Shown piece after piece: positions 1 through 10,258 of a stretch of DNA of 64,000 nucleotides. The stretch is from Quillaja saponaria. Lineage: Eukaryota > Streptophyta > Magnoliopsida > Fabales > Quillajaceae. The notes under the pieces were generated by a model. The model saw nothing but the letters and a program-made list of their open reading frames with translations. It ran no database searches and was not told where the DNA came from. Position 1 is the stretch's first letter. Each line of letters starts with the position of its first letter. Made by a program: the position numbers and the translations under genes. The stretch is from the NCBI GenBank assembly GCA_029379385.1, contig CM055611.1:9920001-9984000 (forward strand). Reading direction: 5' to 3'.

Positions 1-2117
1 ATATGTTAGAAACAATTCTCATTCAGAGCCTAAGCTAATTCTAATCACAGCACCTGAAAAAGTTTTCCGGACTAACTGAAGCTTGCCTAAAATCCTACAC
101 AGACCTAGCTATAGTCCAACAGCTCTAATGATAAATATACTTGGAAAAAGTTATGAAATTTTATAGATATTATCTCAAGACCTTAAGCTACATTTTCTCT
201 TTAGAACTATTAATTTAATTCAGTCTAGAAAACACTCGAAATACTGAATTTCTATAACTCATCAAAATTGCCCACTCTCATTTTCAACACTTCACCCCCA
301 CAAACTAAATATCCTTTACTCACTACCCACTTTCTTTGTCCTCACTCACCTTAATAACCAACCATTCTTTGTCCTTGTTTAGAAACTTTTAATCAAATTC
401 AATTAATTCCTAACCATAAAGATCTAAGAATTCCAAGTTTTACTCATTATGTTATAACTAGTTTTCTTGTAGACATTTTATCAAATATCTTAAGTGCATA
501 CTTTCCTTCCATCAATGTGAGTGTATACATGTATATGCCTATGCCAAGAAATTCAACATCACTTCTTACATCCATATTTCTCACATTTTCAATATTAAAT
601 TCAAGTTGAATTAATTATTTACAAAACAATTTCAATATCAACATTCTTGAATTCCAAGAATTCATTTTCCAATGTCCACCTAACCATTCTATATGTTCTT
701 TAATCCTAAAGTTTTACTCATAACTATTAGCCTTAATTCCAATCTTCAATTATCGAAAATATGAAATGATCAAGCCACAAACTAAAAGGGCTACTAATAA
801 AACTTATGACAATAAGAATTTTTATGCAAATAACTAAGTAACTAAAATAGGAAACTATTTTAGCTAAGGTTACCAATCACTAGCTGCAGCTCTTGTTTAG
901 GCTCCCTCACGTTGAAGACAAAATGGCAAGACAAAGTTGCTACCTTTCCTTAGATGCCTAGTTGAACAAGAATATCATCAACCTAAATTATAACCACCAC
1001 CTGAGGTAACTAGCCTAACACAAGCAGCCACACACTCAAAACAGGGAGGCTGTAAGGAAATGGCTACTACTAGTAACAGCTGACTTAACATTAACCATAG
1101 ACTACACCTTTCACTAATATAGAGATACCTCTAACATTAAGTTCAACCCCATGGCTTTGGTTCGTTTGGCTTTGAAGAATTTACATCAAAGGTTGTTTGC
1201 TTCCTCTTCTTCTATTTATTTATTAAGTAATGGTATCAACTAGAGCAGGGTTATTGCTGGCTTGAAAAAGAAGATATGAGGTAATGAGGTACTGAAGAGG
1301 TTTGCTATAACAGCTAGTGATAAGGAGAAATCTAAGGGTATTGAGGTAGCTGTGTCTAAAGGTAAAAGATCCAAGTTGTTCCCTAAGAATCAACGTAGAA
1401 TGTGGCCTTGGAAGAGGAGTAATGACTGTGACTTTGCTTTTCCAGATCTTGGAAATGCCCTAATGCAAGCAATAGACATCAACAGGCTCTTTAAAGATAT
1501 GAACTTGACACCTTGGTCTGTCAGTGGTCATGTAAAAGAAAATGATGAATTAGAAAGCAAGGAAGGAAAGAAGGAAAGAATCAGCTAGTCAAGAAAAATG
1601 AGGAATTCTTTAGAACAAACTTGGCCAAAGAGAGCAGAAAAATTGAAAGATTATGTCGATCAAGGTAAATAAAAACAAGAAAGGGAAAATAACAAAAGAA
1701 ATGAATAAAAAATTAAGTCTTGGTCCTAGTCAATGTATAACTTGTGGTGGATATCAATTCTATATATATATATATATAAATGTGTGGTGTGAATTAAATC
1801 CTATTACTTGAGTATATATATATATATATATAATTACTTTCTAGCTTAAAAAAAATTACATGATGCATAATTAATCTTGTTGGATCTATAAATATAAATA
1901 TTTGTATACTTGTTATATACCTTAATAAAAATTACCCAAATAAATTTTAAGCTCCAAGTTAACCAATTATATAATGAAAATTAATTCATGCATTATATCT
2001 ACATTTATACAAGTTTTCAATTACGTAAATTTTACCTTGTATGAAATTTAGTCATCTAGTCACGAAAATTTTTGTACGAACATCCTAAAATGTAAGTTAA
2101 ATTATCGGGTTATAACA
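1..2117 (-). mobile_element. LTR-B copy 1, partial long terminal repeat
   Basis: This stretch is the reverse complement of an LTR family that recurs in the window. Its first ~250 bases align with 21450-21660 and with the opposite strand of 23340-23530 and 49690-49860. It ends at 2117 in TTATAACA, the complement of the TGTTATAAC start seen at 17882, 40843 and 60632. The other terminus (TGTCACACC) lies to the left of the window, so its TSD cannot be tested. Complete copies are about 3.7 kb, so roughly the left half is missing. The segment around 1150-1590 is foreign to the other copies (see the heat-shock fragment). Confidence 0.8.
1151..1588 (+). pseudogene. mitochondrial 26.5-kDa-type small heat-shock protein, N-terminal fragment
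   Basis: The reading frame from the ATG at 1151 gives a Leu/Arg/Ser-rich mitochondrial-presequence-like start (MALVRLALKNLHQRLF). It is followed by RFAITASDKEKSKG, a basic LFPKNQRR stretch, LGNALMQA and NLTPWSVSGHVKE. I recognise these blocks as the N-terminal half of plant mitochondrial HSP26.5-type chaperones. In-frame stops occur at 1241 (TAG) and 1277 (TGA). The alpha-crystallin domain, which should follow the last block, is absent: the frame drifts into a Lys/Glu-rich tail and stops at 1588. It lies in opposite orientation inside an LTR-B copy whose sisters lack it, so it is best read as a captured or inserted gene fragment. No intron is visible. Family assignment is from memory of conserved blocks, without alignment. 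Confidence 0.7.
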
Positions 2118-2618
2118 TGCATGTATTATCCTCAAGTAATATAATAAAGAAAGATAACTCTTGGAAAAAGACTTACTTTACATTTTTTTGACCATATTAT
2201 TTTAGCTATGTTCTAAAGTTTTAGTTAATTTTTGCTTAATTTTTAGTCAAATCCTATTTGAGTCCTTATTGTATTACGATGATGAATCCTAGTTGATTTG
2301 GGCTAGGATTAGGTATTTTATATAAGTTCTAATTTATATTAACTTAGTCTTTTTGTTTGAAATGTCTAATACAAGGAGTCCCATTGGAGGTCAAAATAGA
2401 GATTAAACCGCTTAAACGCTTAAGACATGAATGCTGTCCAAGATCAAGATGGTGCCAAGCTCATTGCCTAAGAACCTAATTTCATTGAATTTCGAGGCCA
2501 TAATGCTGGGAAGCTTCAGTCGTGGCACTGCTCAATTCCTAGTCCGAATTGAAGTGAAATTAAGGTTTTTTAAACCTATAAAAGAGGGATTAGCTTGGGG
2601 ACTCAAGGGACAAAATTA
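2118..2618. other. AT-rich DNA between LTR-B and the inverted repeat
   Basis: No credible gene is seen. From about 2200 the sequence probably already belongs to the repeat whose better-conserved part begins near 2620. It includes a TATA-like CCTATAAAAGAGGG at about 2574, which may be the old LTR promoter. Confidence 0.4.
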
Positions 2619-3475
2619 AGTTGAGATATTCTGGAGAAAAAGAAGCCATCAAGGTTGTAAGGAAAAAAAGGTGCTTGAGATGATTGAAGATTGAAGATTG
2701 ACAATCTTTATAGTTTTCTCTTTTCCTACACCTTTCTTTAAGTTTTTCTTGTAATTTCCTTGATAGTGATTTTATTTGAGTTTATGTCTACACTAGGTAG
2801 CATAAACTAATTATTTCTCTAGCATTGCAATTGAACTCAACATGTAGCTTGATGGTTTTTATTATTTATTGATTGCTTAGATAATTGAATTATTTTTTTC
2901 ATTCTATGCTTATGCTTCTAGTTGATTAGCTACCAATTAAATTGATCTCGTAAACATAAACAAACTTTGGAGTTTAGGTTTAGCCTTGAGTGATATAGAA
3001 CACTTTTTTGAATTCATTCATATGATTGGATGAGTTTGATTTGTATATAGGATAGTAATAAACCTATATGCCTTATGTAGCCAATTTATGTCTAATCTTA
3101 ATAAGTCTTGTATAAATGAATTCTCATAGGAATATAATGAATTAGTTAAGTGAGATATATATTTATAAGACATAGGAATATGCTTATAATTGAATTATAA
3201 CCCTAGGTTAATAATTCGATACCATAACTAAGCATGATAAGATAATAATAAGTCAAGTGAAATGTTGAGGGAAATTGTAATCCTAGGCTTTTATCCATTA
3301 AATTCTCTAGTTTAATTTTTCGTTACTTAGGTTTAGTTTAAATTAGATTTTTCCACCATCATTCATTTGTTTGAATAAAATTAGGATTGTGTTAATTTTA
3401 ATGCTTAGCTAGATATTAGTGTCAACTCCTCATGGGATCAACACTCTACTTAATCCCTATATTACTTGCAACGAA
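2619..3475 (+). repeat. Left arm of a large inverted repeat (retroelement-derived)
   Basis: This arm matches the reverse complement of 3483-4236. Shared landmarks, in order, are AGTTGAGAGATTCT-like, CTTGTAATGG/TTTCCT, TGATTGCTTAG, a GAATTCATAGGAATATA-like block, TATAAGACATAGGAATATG and TGAGGGAAATTGTAATCCTAGGC. It ends in TCCTCATGGGATCAACACTC, a phrase I associate with internal or LTR-edge DNA of plant Ty3/gypsy elements. No coding potential is seen. The arms are diverged and gapped, so they are separate insertions or an old inversion rather than a recent palindrome. Confidence 0.65.
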
Positions 3476-3482
3476 ACATGTG

Positions 3483-4236
3483 CTTGTGTTATGAAATTCA
3501 TGTCAATAAGTAGAGATTGTTCCCACAAGGAATAAAACTACTTTAAAGCTAATTACTAACAATTATACAACTTATTTTTAATCCAGCCAATGGATTGAAG
3601 ATTGTAGTTTACTATCTAAGTATGCAATTAAAGTGATTTCTATTTAACTAAAGCCTAGGTTTGCAATTTCCCTCACACTCCACCCATGTTTCCTTAACTT
3701 TAACTTAACTCATGCAATAGTTCCAAATATTAATCTAGAATCTTAAGCAATTATAAACATATTCTTATGTCTTATAATTCAATATTTCCTTAGCTTAATT
3801 CACTATATTCCTATGTGAATTATTCTAAGTCAAATTCATTAAGCACCATTCTAATATGATTATTTATAGCTAAAGAGTATATTCTTATTTCTATAACAAA
3901 TCAAATTATCCAATTGATGAATAATCCAATCACAAGCTATATTGTCCCACCAAGCCAAATTTAGGGTTCCTAATCAATCTAACTAGTGATCAAGCAATTA
4001 GAAGCATTAAGAATAAGACAACATAGATATTTGGAAACTAAACATGCATTAAACTAAAGCAAAGGTCCACATGGGCTACATGTGAGTTCAAATTGTTACC
4101 CTAGAAATAAACTACTTCATACTAGCTGTGGAAAACAACAACATAAAAGAAATAACCATTACAAGTAAGAAGAATAAGGTAAAAGATTGGAGTTTGTCAC
4201 AGCTCCGGGTCTTCACCATCTCCTTAGAATCTCTCA
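3483..4236 (-). repeat. Right arm of the large inverted repeat
   Basis: This is the reverse-complement partner of 2619-3475. It begins TATGAAATTCATGTCAATAAG and contains TTGCAATTTCCCTCACACTCC, the complement of the GAGGGAAATTG block of the other arm. Only a few bases separate the arms, so a transcript across them could fold into a long imperfect hairpin. The same element probably extends outward to about 4770. Confidence 0.65.
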
Positions 4237-4554
4237 ACTCACTTGCTATAGCGTGTCTTTTTAACTTCAGCCTTCACATCCATATATAGGCTTTTATCTC
4301 CTAGTTTAACAAGACTAGGAGTTCTTGATAATACAAGTCGGCATCGCGGTGCTTCCTTCATTGGCACTGTGACGTAACAGCATTTGCCCATAGGACTCCA
4401 ACTTGTCACTTTGCAGCTTCCTCATGCATGGCGTTGTGGCGCTACCTTTTTTGGTTATCAATGAAGTACTCATCAATGTGGGCACCACAGCACTTCTTTC
4501 CTTGTCGTTGTGGCATGGCCTTCTCTGACTTGGACTAGAATTTCTCTAATTTGA

Positions 4555-4770
4555 GCTCCGCAGCATCCCTTGATATAGTGCTATAGCATGTTGCTCTCTG
4601 ACTTTGATGTTGGATTTTTAGGGTATGGCATTGTGTCTTAGGTGTTATCAAGTTGTGGCTCAGTGCTCTCTGACTTAGCTATTTTATTTTGCCTCTGTGG
4701 CGCCCCTTGATATAGCACTACAATGCGTTACTCTCTGACTTTGATGTTAGATTTCTCAAAGTATGGTGCA
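4555..4770 (-). repeat. Short tandem repeat of about 137 bp inside the right-arm element
   Basis: Two successive blocks share TTGATATAG(T/C)(G/A)CTA(T/C)A followed by GTTGCTCTCTGACTTTGATG-like sequence, near 4571-4617 and 4708-4750. The wider region (4340-4770) is relatively rich in GGCGTTGTGGCGC-like words, unlike the AT-rich surroundings. No gene is recognised. Confidence 0.5.
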
Positions 4771-4799
4771 AGCCTTCGATACATGGAGCGGTTATATTT

Positions 4800-5920
4800 C
4801 TCAGTAGGGACAGAAGTCGAGGTAGGATTGCTGAACCAGTTCAGGTAGCGGCTCCTGGTCTAGACATGGAGCGGTTGGCGTAGGGATTAGATCGTGTTCA
4901 AAGGACAGTAGGTTATTTAGTTGGGATTTTGGCCCAACAGCAGCAAGCTCAGTAGTAGCCACCAGTAGCCCTCCTTATTTAGCCTCAACAAGAGGCAAAT
5001 CCTCCCGCTCCAGTTTAGCAGGATCGAGGAGTGTTCGTGACATTACATGATTTTAGAAAGATGTAACCGCCGTGATTTTTGGGGATTGATCTAGCTTAGA
5101 ATCCTTATAATTTCTTAGAGGAGTCAGACATATTGTGTATAGCTTTGGGATGTGATTCCATTCGTATAGTTGAGCTGGTCAGTTATCAGTTATATGATGT
5201 GACTTATGATTGGTATAAGACATTGGTCCAGCGGTGAACCGAGCCTACTCCACTAATGTGGCCAGAGTTCAGCAGAGCTTTTCTGGATCGCTTTTTACCT
5301 GAGAGTGTGCGAGACAAGCATGCTCGTGATTTTGAGCGATTGGTTCAGACTGAGGGCATGTTAGTGGCAGAGTATGAGACTCAATTTACTTAACTGTCTC
5401 GTTTTGTCTCGTATTTGGTAGCTACGAAGCAGATGAGGGTGAAGAGATTTGTGTATGGTTTGAAATATTATTTATTCAGATCAGTGTTCATGTCGGACAC
5501 TACAACTTACACACAGGCTGTTGATGCTGCTTACCAATTAGAGACTAGAGTGGTGAAGAGACAGGCGGAACGGGAGAGTCATAAGAAGGTAACGCAGGAG
5601 GGTTCGTCGACTTCTTGAGCTGGCAGTTCACAGAGGCCTGGGGGTGAATCTACCTCTGGGCAGGGTTCATTCAGAGGAAATTTTCAGCGAGGTAGAAGTT
5701 AGATGAGAAGAGGTTCATAAGCTCAGTTTCAAGGAGAATCATCGAGTAGACCCTGATCATATGAGTTCCCTACATGCTCTACTTATGGCAATAGGCATAT
5801 GGGGCAGTGTAGACTGGGGACAAGTGCATGCTTTAAATGTGGAAGGATGGATCATCGTATTAGAGACTGTCCACTGTTAAGAGGTTAGTCCACTTCAGCC
5901 AGGACTTCTTCAGTTCAGAT
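4800..5920 (+). pseudogene. gypsy gag (capsid and nucleocapsid), decayed
   Basis: Recognisable peptides include [20 protein letters not shown], then LSRFVSYLVATKQMRVKRFV and the GLKYYL segment, typical of the retrotransposon gag (capsid) domain that packages the element RNA. At about 5829 a CCHC zinc knuckle reads CFKCGRMDHRIRDC (C-x2-C-x4-H-x4-C), the nucleic-acid-binding nucleocapsid motif. Stops interrupt the frame repeatedly, for example at GCG-TAG near 4878, CTCAG-TAG-TAG near 4950, ATG-TAA near 5062 and ACT-TAA near 5388. Most sit where Gln codons are expected. It is a dead gene. Confidence 0.85.
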
Positions 5921-5959
5921 AGACCTTCACTTCTTGCAACACCTACAAGACTTTCAGGG

Positions 5960-7064
5960 GTGTGTGGTGGTTTCTCTAGGGATTCTTCATCAGCAGGGAG
6001 AGGTCAGGCTCGAGTTTATGCATTGACGACTTCAGATGCCCAGGCTTCTAATGCAGTAGTAGTAGGTAATTTTTTTGTTTATTTTATTAGCGCTAAAGTG
6101 TTATTTGATCCAGGAGCTACTCATTCTTTCATCTCACCATATTTTGCTTCCTGTGTGGGGAGAGTTGTGAAGCTTCTTGAGATTCATCTAACAGTCTTAA
6201 CCCCGTCGGGGGAAACTATCTTAGCAGACTGGCATTTATCCTTGTGTGAAGTTCTTATGGGAGATGATAATTATTTGGCAAGACTTAATCATACTGGATA
6301 TGTTGGAATATGATGTTATTTTAGGCATCGATTGGTTGTCTAACCATGATGCTTTAATAGAATATCGTGATAAGTGTGTTAAGTTCAGCATTCCTACCAA
6401 GCCGACTGTAATTGTTCAAGGGGATCGGAGTGAAGTGCCTTGTAATTTAATATCAGCTATTCAGGCGAGATGACTTATCAGGAAGAAACATCAAGCTTAT
6501 TTACCTTTTGTCAGGGATACTCATTTAGAATGTCCTTCTTTAAATCGTTTTCCGGTGGTAAAGGACTTTTTTGATATTTTTCCTGAAGAACTTCCAAGGC
6601 TTCCTCCCGATCATGAGATTGAGTTCGACATTGAGCTATTACCTAGCACTTAACCTATTTCTATCCTCCCTTATAGAATGGCTCCTAGTGAGTTAACGGA
6701 GCTTAAAGTGTAATTACAAGATTTGTTGAATAAGGGATTCATTCGTCCTAGTTCATCTCCTTAGGGTGCCCCTGTGTTGTTTGTTAAAAAGAAGGATGGT
6801 TCGTTTAGACTGTGTATCGATTACCGGCAGTTGAATAAGGTTATAGTTAAAAACATGTACCCTGTCCCCAAGATTGATGATTTATTTGATCAGTTATAGG
6901 GAGCTCAGTGCTTTTCTAAAATTGATCTTCGTTCAGGGTATTACTAGCTCCGAATTAAGAAATAAGACATTCTGAAAATTGCTTTTTGCACTCGATATGG
7001 ACACTATGAATTCTTGGTTATGTCTTTCAGGCTTACTAACGCTCCTGCAGCATTCATGTAAGAT
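5960..7064 (+). pseudogene. gypsy pol: protease and truncated reverse transcriptase
   Basis: The first part (5960-6313) holds the retropepsin-like site as LFDPGATHSFIS. The family normally has D-S-G-A, so the Ser after the catalytic Asp is Pro here. A frameshift near 6290 moves the frame into the 6246-6473 reading (YDVILGIDWL). Reverse transcriptase follows from about 6580: [64 protein letters not shown] and NAPAAFM. Stops lie at about 6652, 6711, 6762, 6897, 6945 and 6963. The product would have copied element RNA to DNA. Here it ends before the catalytic YVDD. Confidence 0.88.
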
Positions 7065-8055
7065 GACTGCAAGTATCATCCGTTAAGCTCCAAGTTTACG
7101 ATATTCAAGATATACCTTGTTGTTGAAAGTCGGCAGGTAGCACTATTTAGCGATCAATCCCAATTTCCTGAAACTAAAAAAAATAACCACAAAAAAAAAG
7201 GGTGAGTCACAAAGACTCAGTGAATAAATCATATACCCTACGGGTAATAGCATCATACAACACATATGTCATAATTTACAACTCATGTTCTAATCTATTA
7301 ATACACATACGTGACTATCATGATCACACAATCACAGTTCACTTAGTTCACAGTCCCAAAATAGTAACCAATTCATACAAGTCAATCAACAATTAAACAA
7401 TCAACTAATCAAGCAAAAGACCAACGAGCAACTCAGCCTCGCACAACAATATATTCCCTCACCGGGCACAACAAGTGATTCTCCATACACAAATCCATCC
7501 CACCGGAGTTGAGCACTCCAATTGTTTCAAAACAATTGTCAAAATCAAGATAACTCATAGAAACTTTCAAGTTCAAATAGCTTACATGCACCTGAATTTT
7601 AATTTCAAAAAAAATAAAAACCATTTTTCAGAAAATTTTCACGTGTTAGCCCTTATCAACCACAATCAATGTCAATCACATATCATCCAATTAAATCAAT
7701 AAAATCACTCATTTGCTTAGTTTTTATTATAACTCATTAAATTCAAGTATACACATAATTACACACAATAATCTGGTAACCATAAAGCACATAATTCTCT
7801 CACAGCTAAATAAGTACGTGGTTCGTCAGTCCGTCTAGGCTGTGATGGTGTCAGAATATCCTCGACACGCTCTAAAGCTAAAAATCATAAAGTCATAGGT
7901 TACTAATAATCATTTAAAAATTAATTCTATGATTTCTTAATCGTACGTGATTATGTTTAATATTTTTCTTAAAGCAAGGTTAATTAATTCGATATATTCC
8001 TTAATTTAACTTTCATAACTTAAAATTACCCTGTATATATTAAAATTAATTCCCA

Positions 8056-8057
<2 letters not shown>

Positions 8058-8094
<37 letters not shown>
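8058..8094. repeat. (AT)n microsatellite
   Basis: Uninterrupted alternating AT of about 36 bases within LTR-B copy 2. Sister copies also carry AT runs at comparable places, so it is an element feature prone to slippage. Confidence 0.95.
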
Positions 8095-8097
<3 letters not shown>

Positions 8098-8862
8098 ATT
8101 TTAGCTAGTTATCTTATCCAATACCTGAAAATGAGTTGCTTGTATAATTATGTATATAAATATACATATTTCTTGTCTAACATTAGTTTTCAATTTATTT
8201 ATGCTCAATTCCTAATTCAATTAATCTAATTTTTAATTTTTCTTTCAAACATATTTATACTCTTTACTCTAAAATTTACATCATATTATCATTTCACAAG
8301 TTATTGGTCCTAAGTCTTTACTCATTTTAAGGCCTAATTAAACACAATGTCACTCACAACAACTTGAAACCTCACGGCAAAGGACAAAATCCCACATTCA
8401 AACCTCTTAAGCTTTCATAGATGAACTAAACACTATTAAGGGTGGTTGGCTGCCAAAACAGGGCATGAAAGCACTTCATTCATGCCTGTTGCAGCGAGGA
8501 CCAGATTTACTTCCCATTTCCTCCAACTTACGACAGTGCACCCCAAACCTCCAATTTCCAGTCAACAGCACCGTACATCCTCATTTTGTTTCCTTGCCAA
8601 TCCCCACACACCCAGCTGTATCACAAGGTGAAGGTACACCTTCAACGATTAGCTACAAAGGACTGAAAGCAAGGCACCATTCAGTACTGGTACCCTCATT
8701 TTACTACTGCCAAATCAATCCCCTCCTAAGCTTCCTCCCTCCTCATGGCACTCACAAGTAATATATTTATTATAGGTGACTACTCCTTAAAATCCTCAAC
8801 TAAAATTACAAGGAAAGGATAGAAGGTAAAGCAGGGGAAAAATTCTCCATCATACCGTCCTA

Positions 8863-8893
8863 TGTTTTTTTTTTTTTTTTTTTTTTTTTTTTT
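8863..8893. repeat. Poly(T) tract
   Basis: About 31 consecutive T on the plus strand, inside the reverse LTR-B copy. It could be a slippage tract or a trace of a poly(A)-ended insertion, but no flanking duplication is seen. Confidence 0.9.
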
Positions 8894-9186
8894 CAATCAA
8901 CCATTGAAGTACTAATATGACCCCCTTCCCGTTTAGTGTCCCCAACAAATCACACACACAGCTACAAGGGAAGAAGGCAAAACCGGTACCAACAAATCAG
9001 CAAGGAGAGCCCAATTCCTTAGCCGTTATTGCCTTTGATTGAGCTGAATTTCAGCTCTCAAACACTTCCTAACTTTGATACCACTGCCTACCAAGGAAAA
9101 GAGCAAATTTATTCACCATGGAAGGAATCATACACACCAACAAACCCATCATCTTCGCCAGCCACAATCAGACGTTCGCCAACAAG

Positions 9187-9195
9187 AAGAAAAGA
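9187..9195 (+). repeat. Target-site duplication, left, of the Mutator-like element
   Basis: AAGAAAAGA directly precedes the terminal inverted repeat and is repeated exactly at 17206-17214. Nine base pairs is the TSD length characteristic of Mutator-superfamily transposition. Confidence 0.95.
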
Positions 9196-9414
9196 GGCCT
9201 TTCTACTATAATACATTGATTTTTTTTTTTAAATTACTCAAATGTATCGAAATTTTTTCAAAGAGTAAAATGCCCCTGTTTTTGAATTTGTGTCTTCAAA
9301 ACACAATTTCATAGTGAATTTGTATTTTGAAGACACAAATTCAGGATGCCATGTCAACCACACACGCCAAATAAGGTTGCATTGCTGGCACTTGAGTTCG
9401 TGGGTTGAACCCAC
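9196..9414 (+). repeat. MULE left terminal inverted repeat
   Basis: Pairs with 16990-17205. Conserved blocks include GGCCTTTCTAC.ATAATACAT, AAATTACTCAAATG.ATCGA, ATGCCCCTGTTTTTGAATTT, GTGTCTTCAAAACACAATTT and CAGGATGCCATGT.AACCA. The inner edge is the palindrome GTTCGTGGG-TTGAA-CCCACGAAC. Confidence 0.95.
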
Positions 9415-9560
9415 GAACTTAAGTGTGTGTTTCTAAGACACGAACTTAAGTGTGTGTTTCTAAGACACGAACTTGAGTTTGTGTTTTTAAAACACATTAA
9501 ACTTTGTGTTTTCAAAACACAAACCTGAGTTTATGTTTTGAAAATACATATTCGAGTTAA
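9284..9560. repeat. Sub-terminal array of palindromic GTGT..ACAC motifs
   Basis: Seven or so degenerate copies of a GTGT-TT-CTNAGA-CAC / GTGTTTTNAAAACAC motif lie here. Two are inside the TIR and the rest lie just inward at 9420-9560, including an almost exact 27-bp tandem pair with AACTTAAGTGTGTGTTTCTA. Repeated palindromes near MULE ends can be transposase-binding sites; that role is inferred. The right end carries only the TIR copies, so the array is asymmetric. Confidence 0.7.
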
Positions 9561-9873
9561 GTTTTACAATTGAATTTTAGAACCATTCTTAAATAAATAT
9601 CATTAAAGTTAATTTGTTTTCTTGTTAAAAAAAAAACCAAAAAAAAAATTGAAAATTCGAATTATAGTTACAATGTAAAGCTAGAAAATAATTATAAATT
9701 CTAAGACAATAATTGAAAATTCTAACAAAGTTTTGAAATGAACTTGTATAGTCAACTTGTAAAACTAAGAGATTGTTAAACTATGAAAAATGATTATATA
9801 ATCAGTTGTCAAACTAAAAAGCTGTTAAAAATTATTGCATAGGCACTTGTCAATCTTATTTTTAAATAAAATT

Positions 9874-10160
9874 GGACAGAGTTTCTCCTATTTTTATATC
9901 ATTTTATTCCTGCCATGACAACTAAATACTAAGACACAACACCCTCTCTTCAATACAACAATATTATCGACATGAACCTTAATATCACAAATAATCCAAA
10001 AAAATTAGACAGAGTTTTCCTTATTTATGTATCATTTCCTTTCTGTCACGACAAGTAAATAACAACATAATTTCAACATACCAATATTAACAACAGAGTC
10101 TTAATATCACAATTTCAACACACCAATATTAACAACAGAGTCCTAATATCACAAATAGTC
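9874..10160. repeat. Nested tandem repeats (about 133 bp and 42 bp units) in MULE 3' region
   Basis: GGACAGAGTTT..CTTATTT..TATCATTT at 9874 recurs at about 10007, a period near 133. Within it, TTTCAACA(T/C)ACCAATATTA followed by ACAACAGAGTC(T/C)TAATATCA occurs twice in tandem from about 10070. It lies between the left TIR region and the end of the PMD gene. No reading frame is supported. Confidence 0.7.
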
Positions 10161-10258
10161 CAAAATAAACACATAATCTCAATATAAATCCCGACATAAT
10201 AGTCCAGAGATTTAATTTCAAAAATAATTATGCATAAATCACGTAAACCATGACACTC

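Larger units (their letters stand above)
4780..7064 (+). mobile_element. Ty3/gypsy retrotransposon remnant (gag to mid reverse transcriptase)
   Basis: The order gag, CCHC knuckle, aspartic protease, reverse transcriptase on the plus strand is that of the Ty3/gypsy family. The reading frame is broken by many stops and at least one frameshift. The element ends abruptly inside reverse transcriptase after the APAAFM block. The YVDD catalytic loop, RNase H, integrase and both LTRs are absent. At 7066 the sequence changes without a gap into a reverse-strand LTR-B copy. Confidence 0.9.

Noticed and set aside
8446..8761. Two overlapping plus-strand open frames of 61 and 98 codons rich in Pro, Ser and His
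   Set aside because: They lie inside reverse LTR-B copy 2, match no domain and share text with other LTR-B copies, so they are chance frames.
9029..9314. Open frames crossing the left edge of the MULE
   Set aside because: They span the insertion junction at 9196 and would need the transposon end to be coding; no family similarity.
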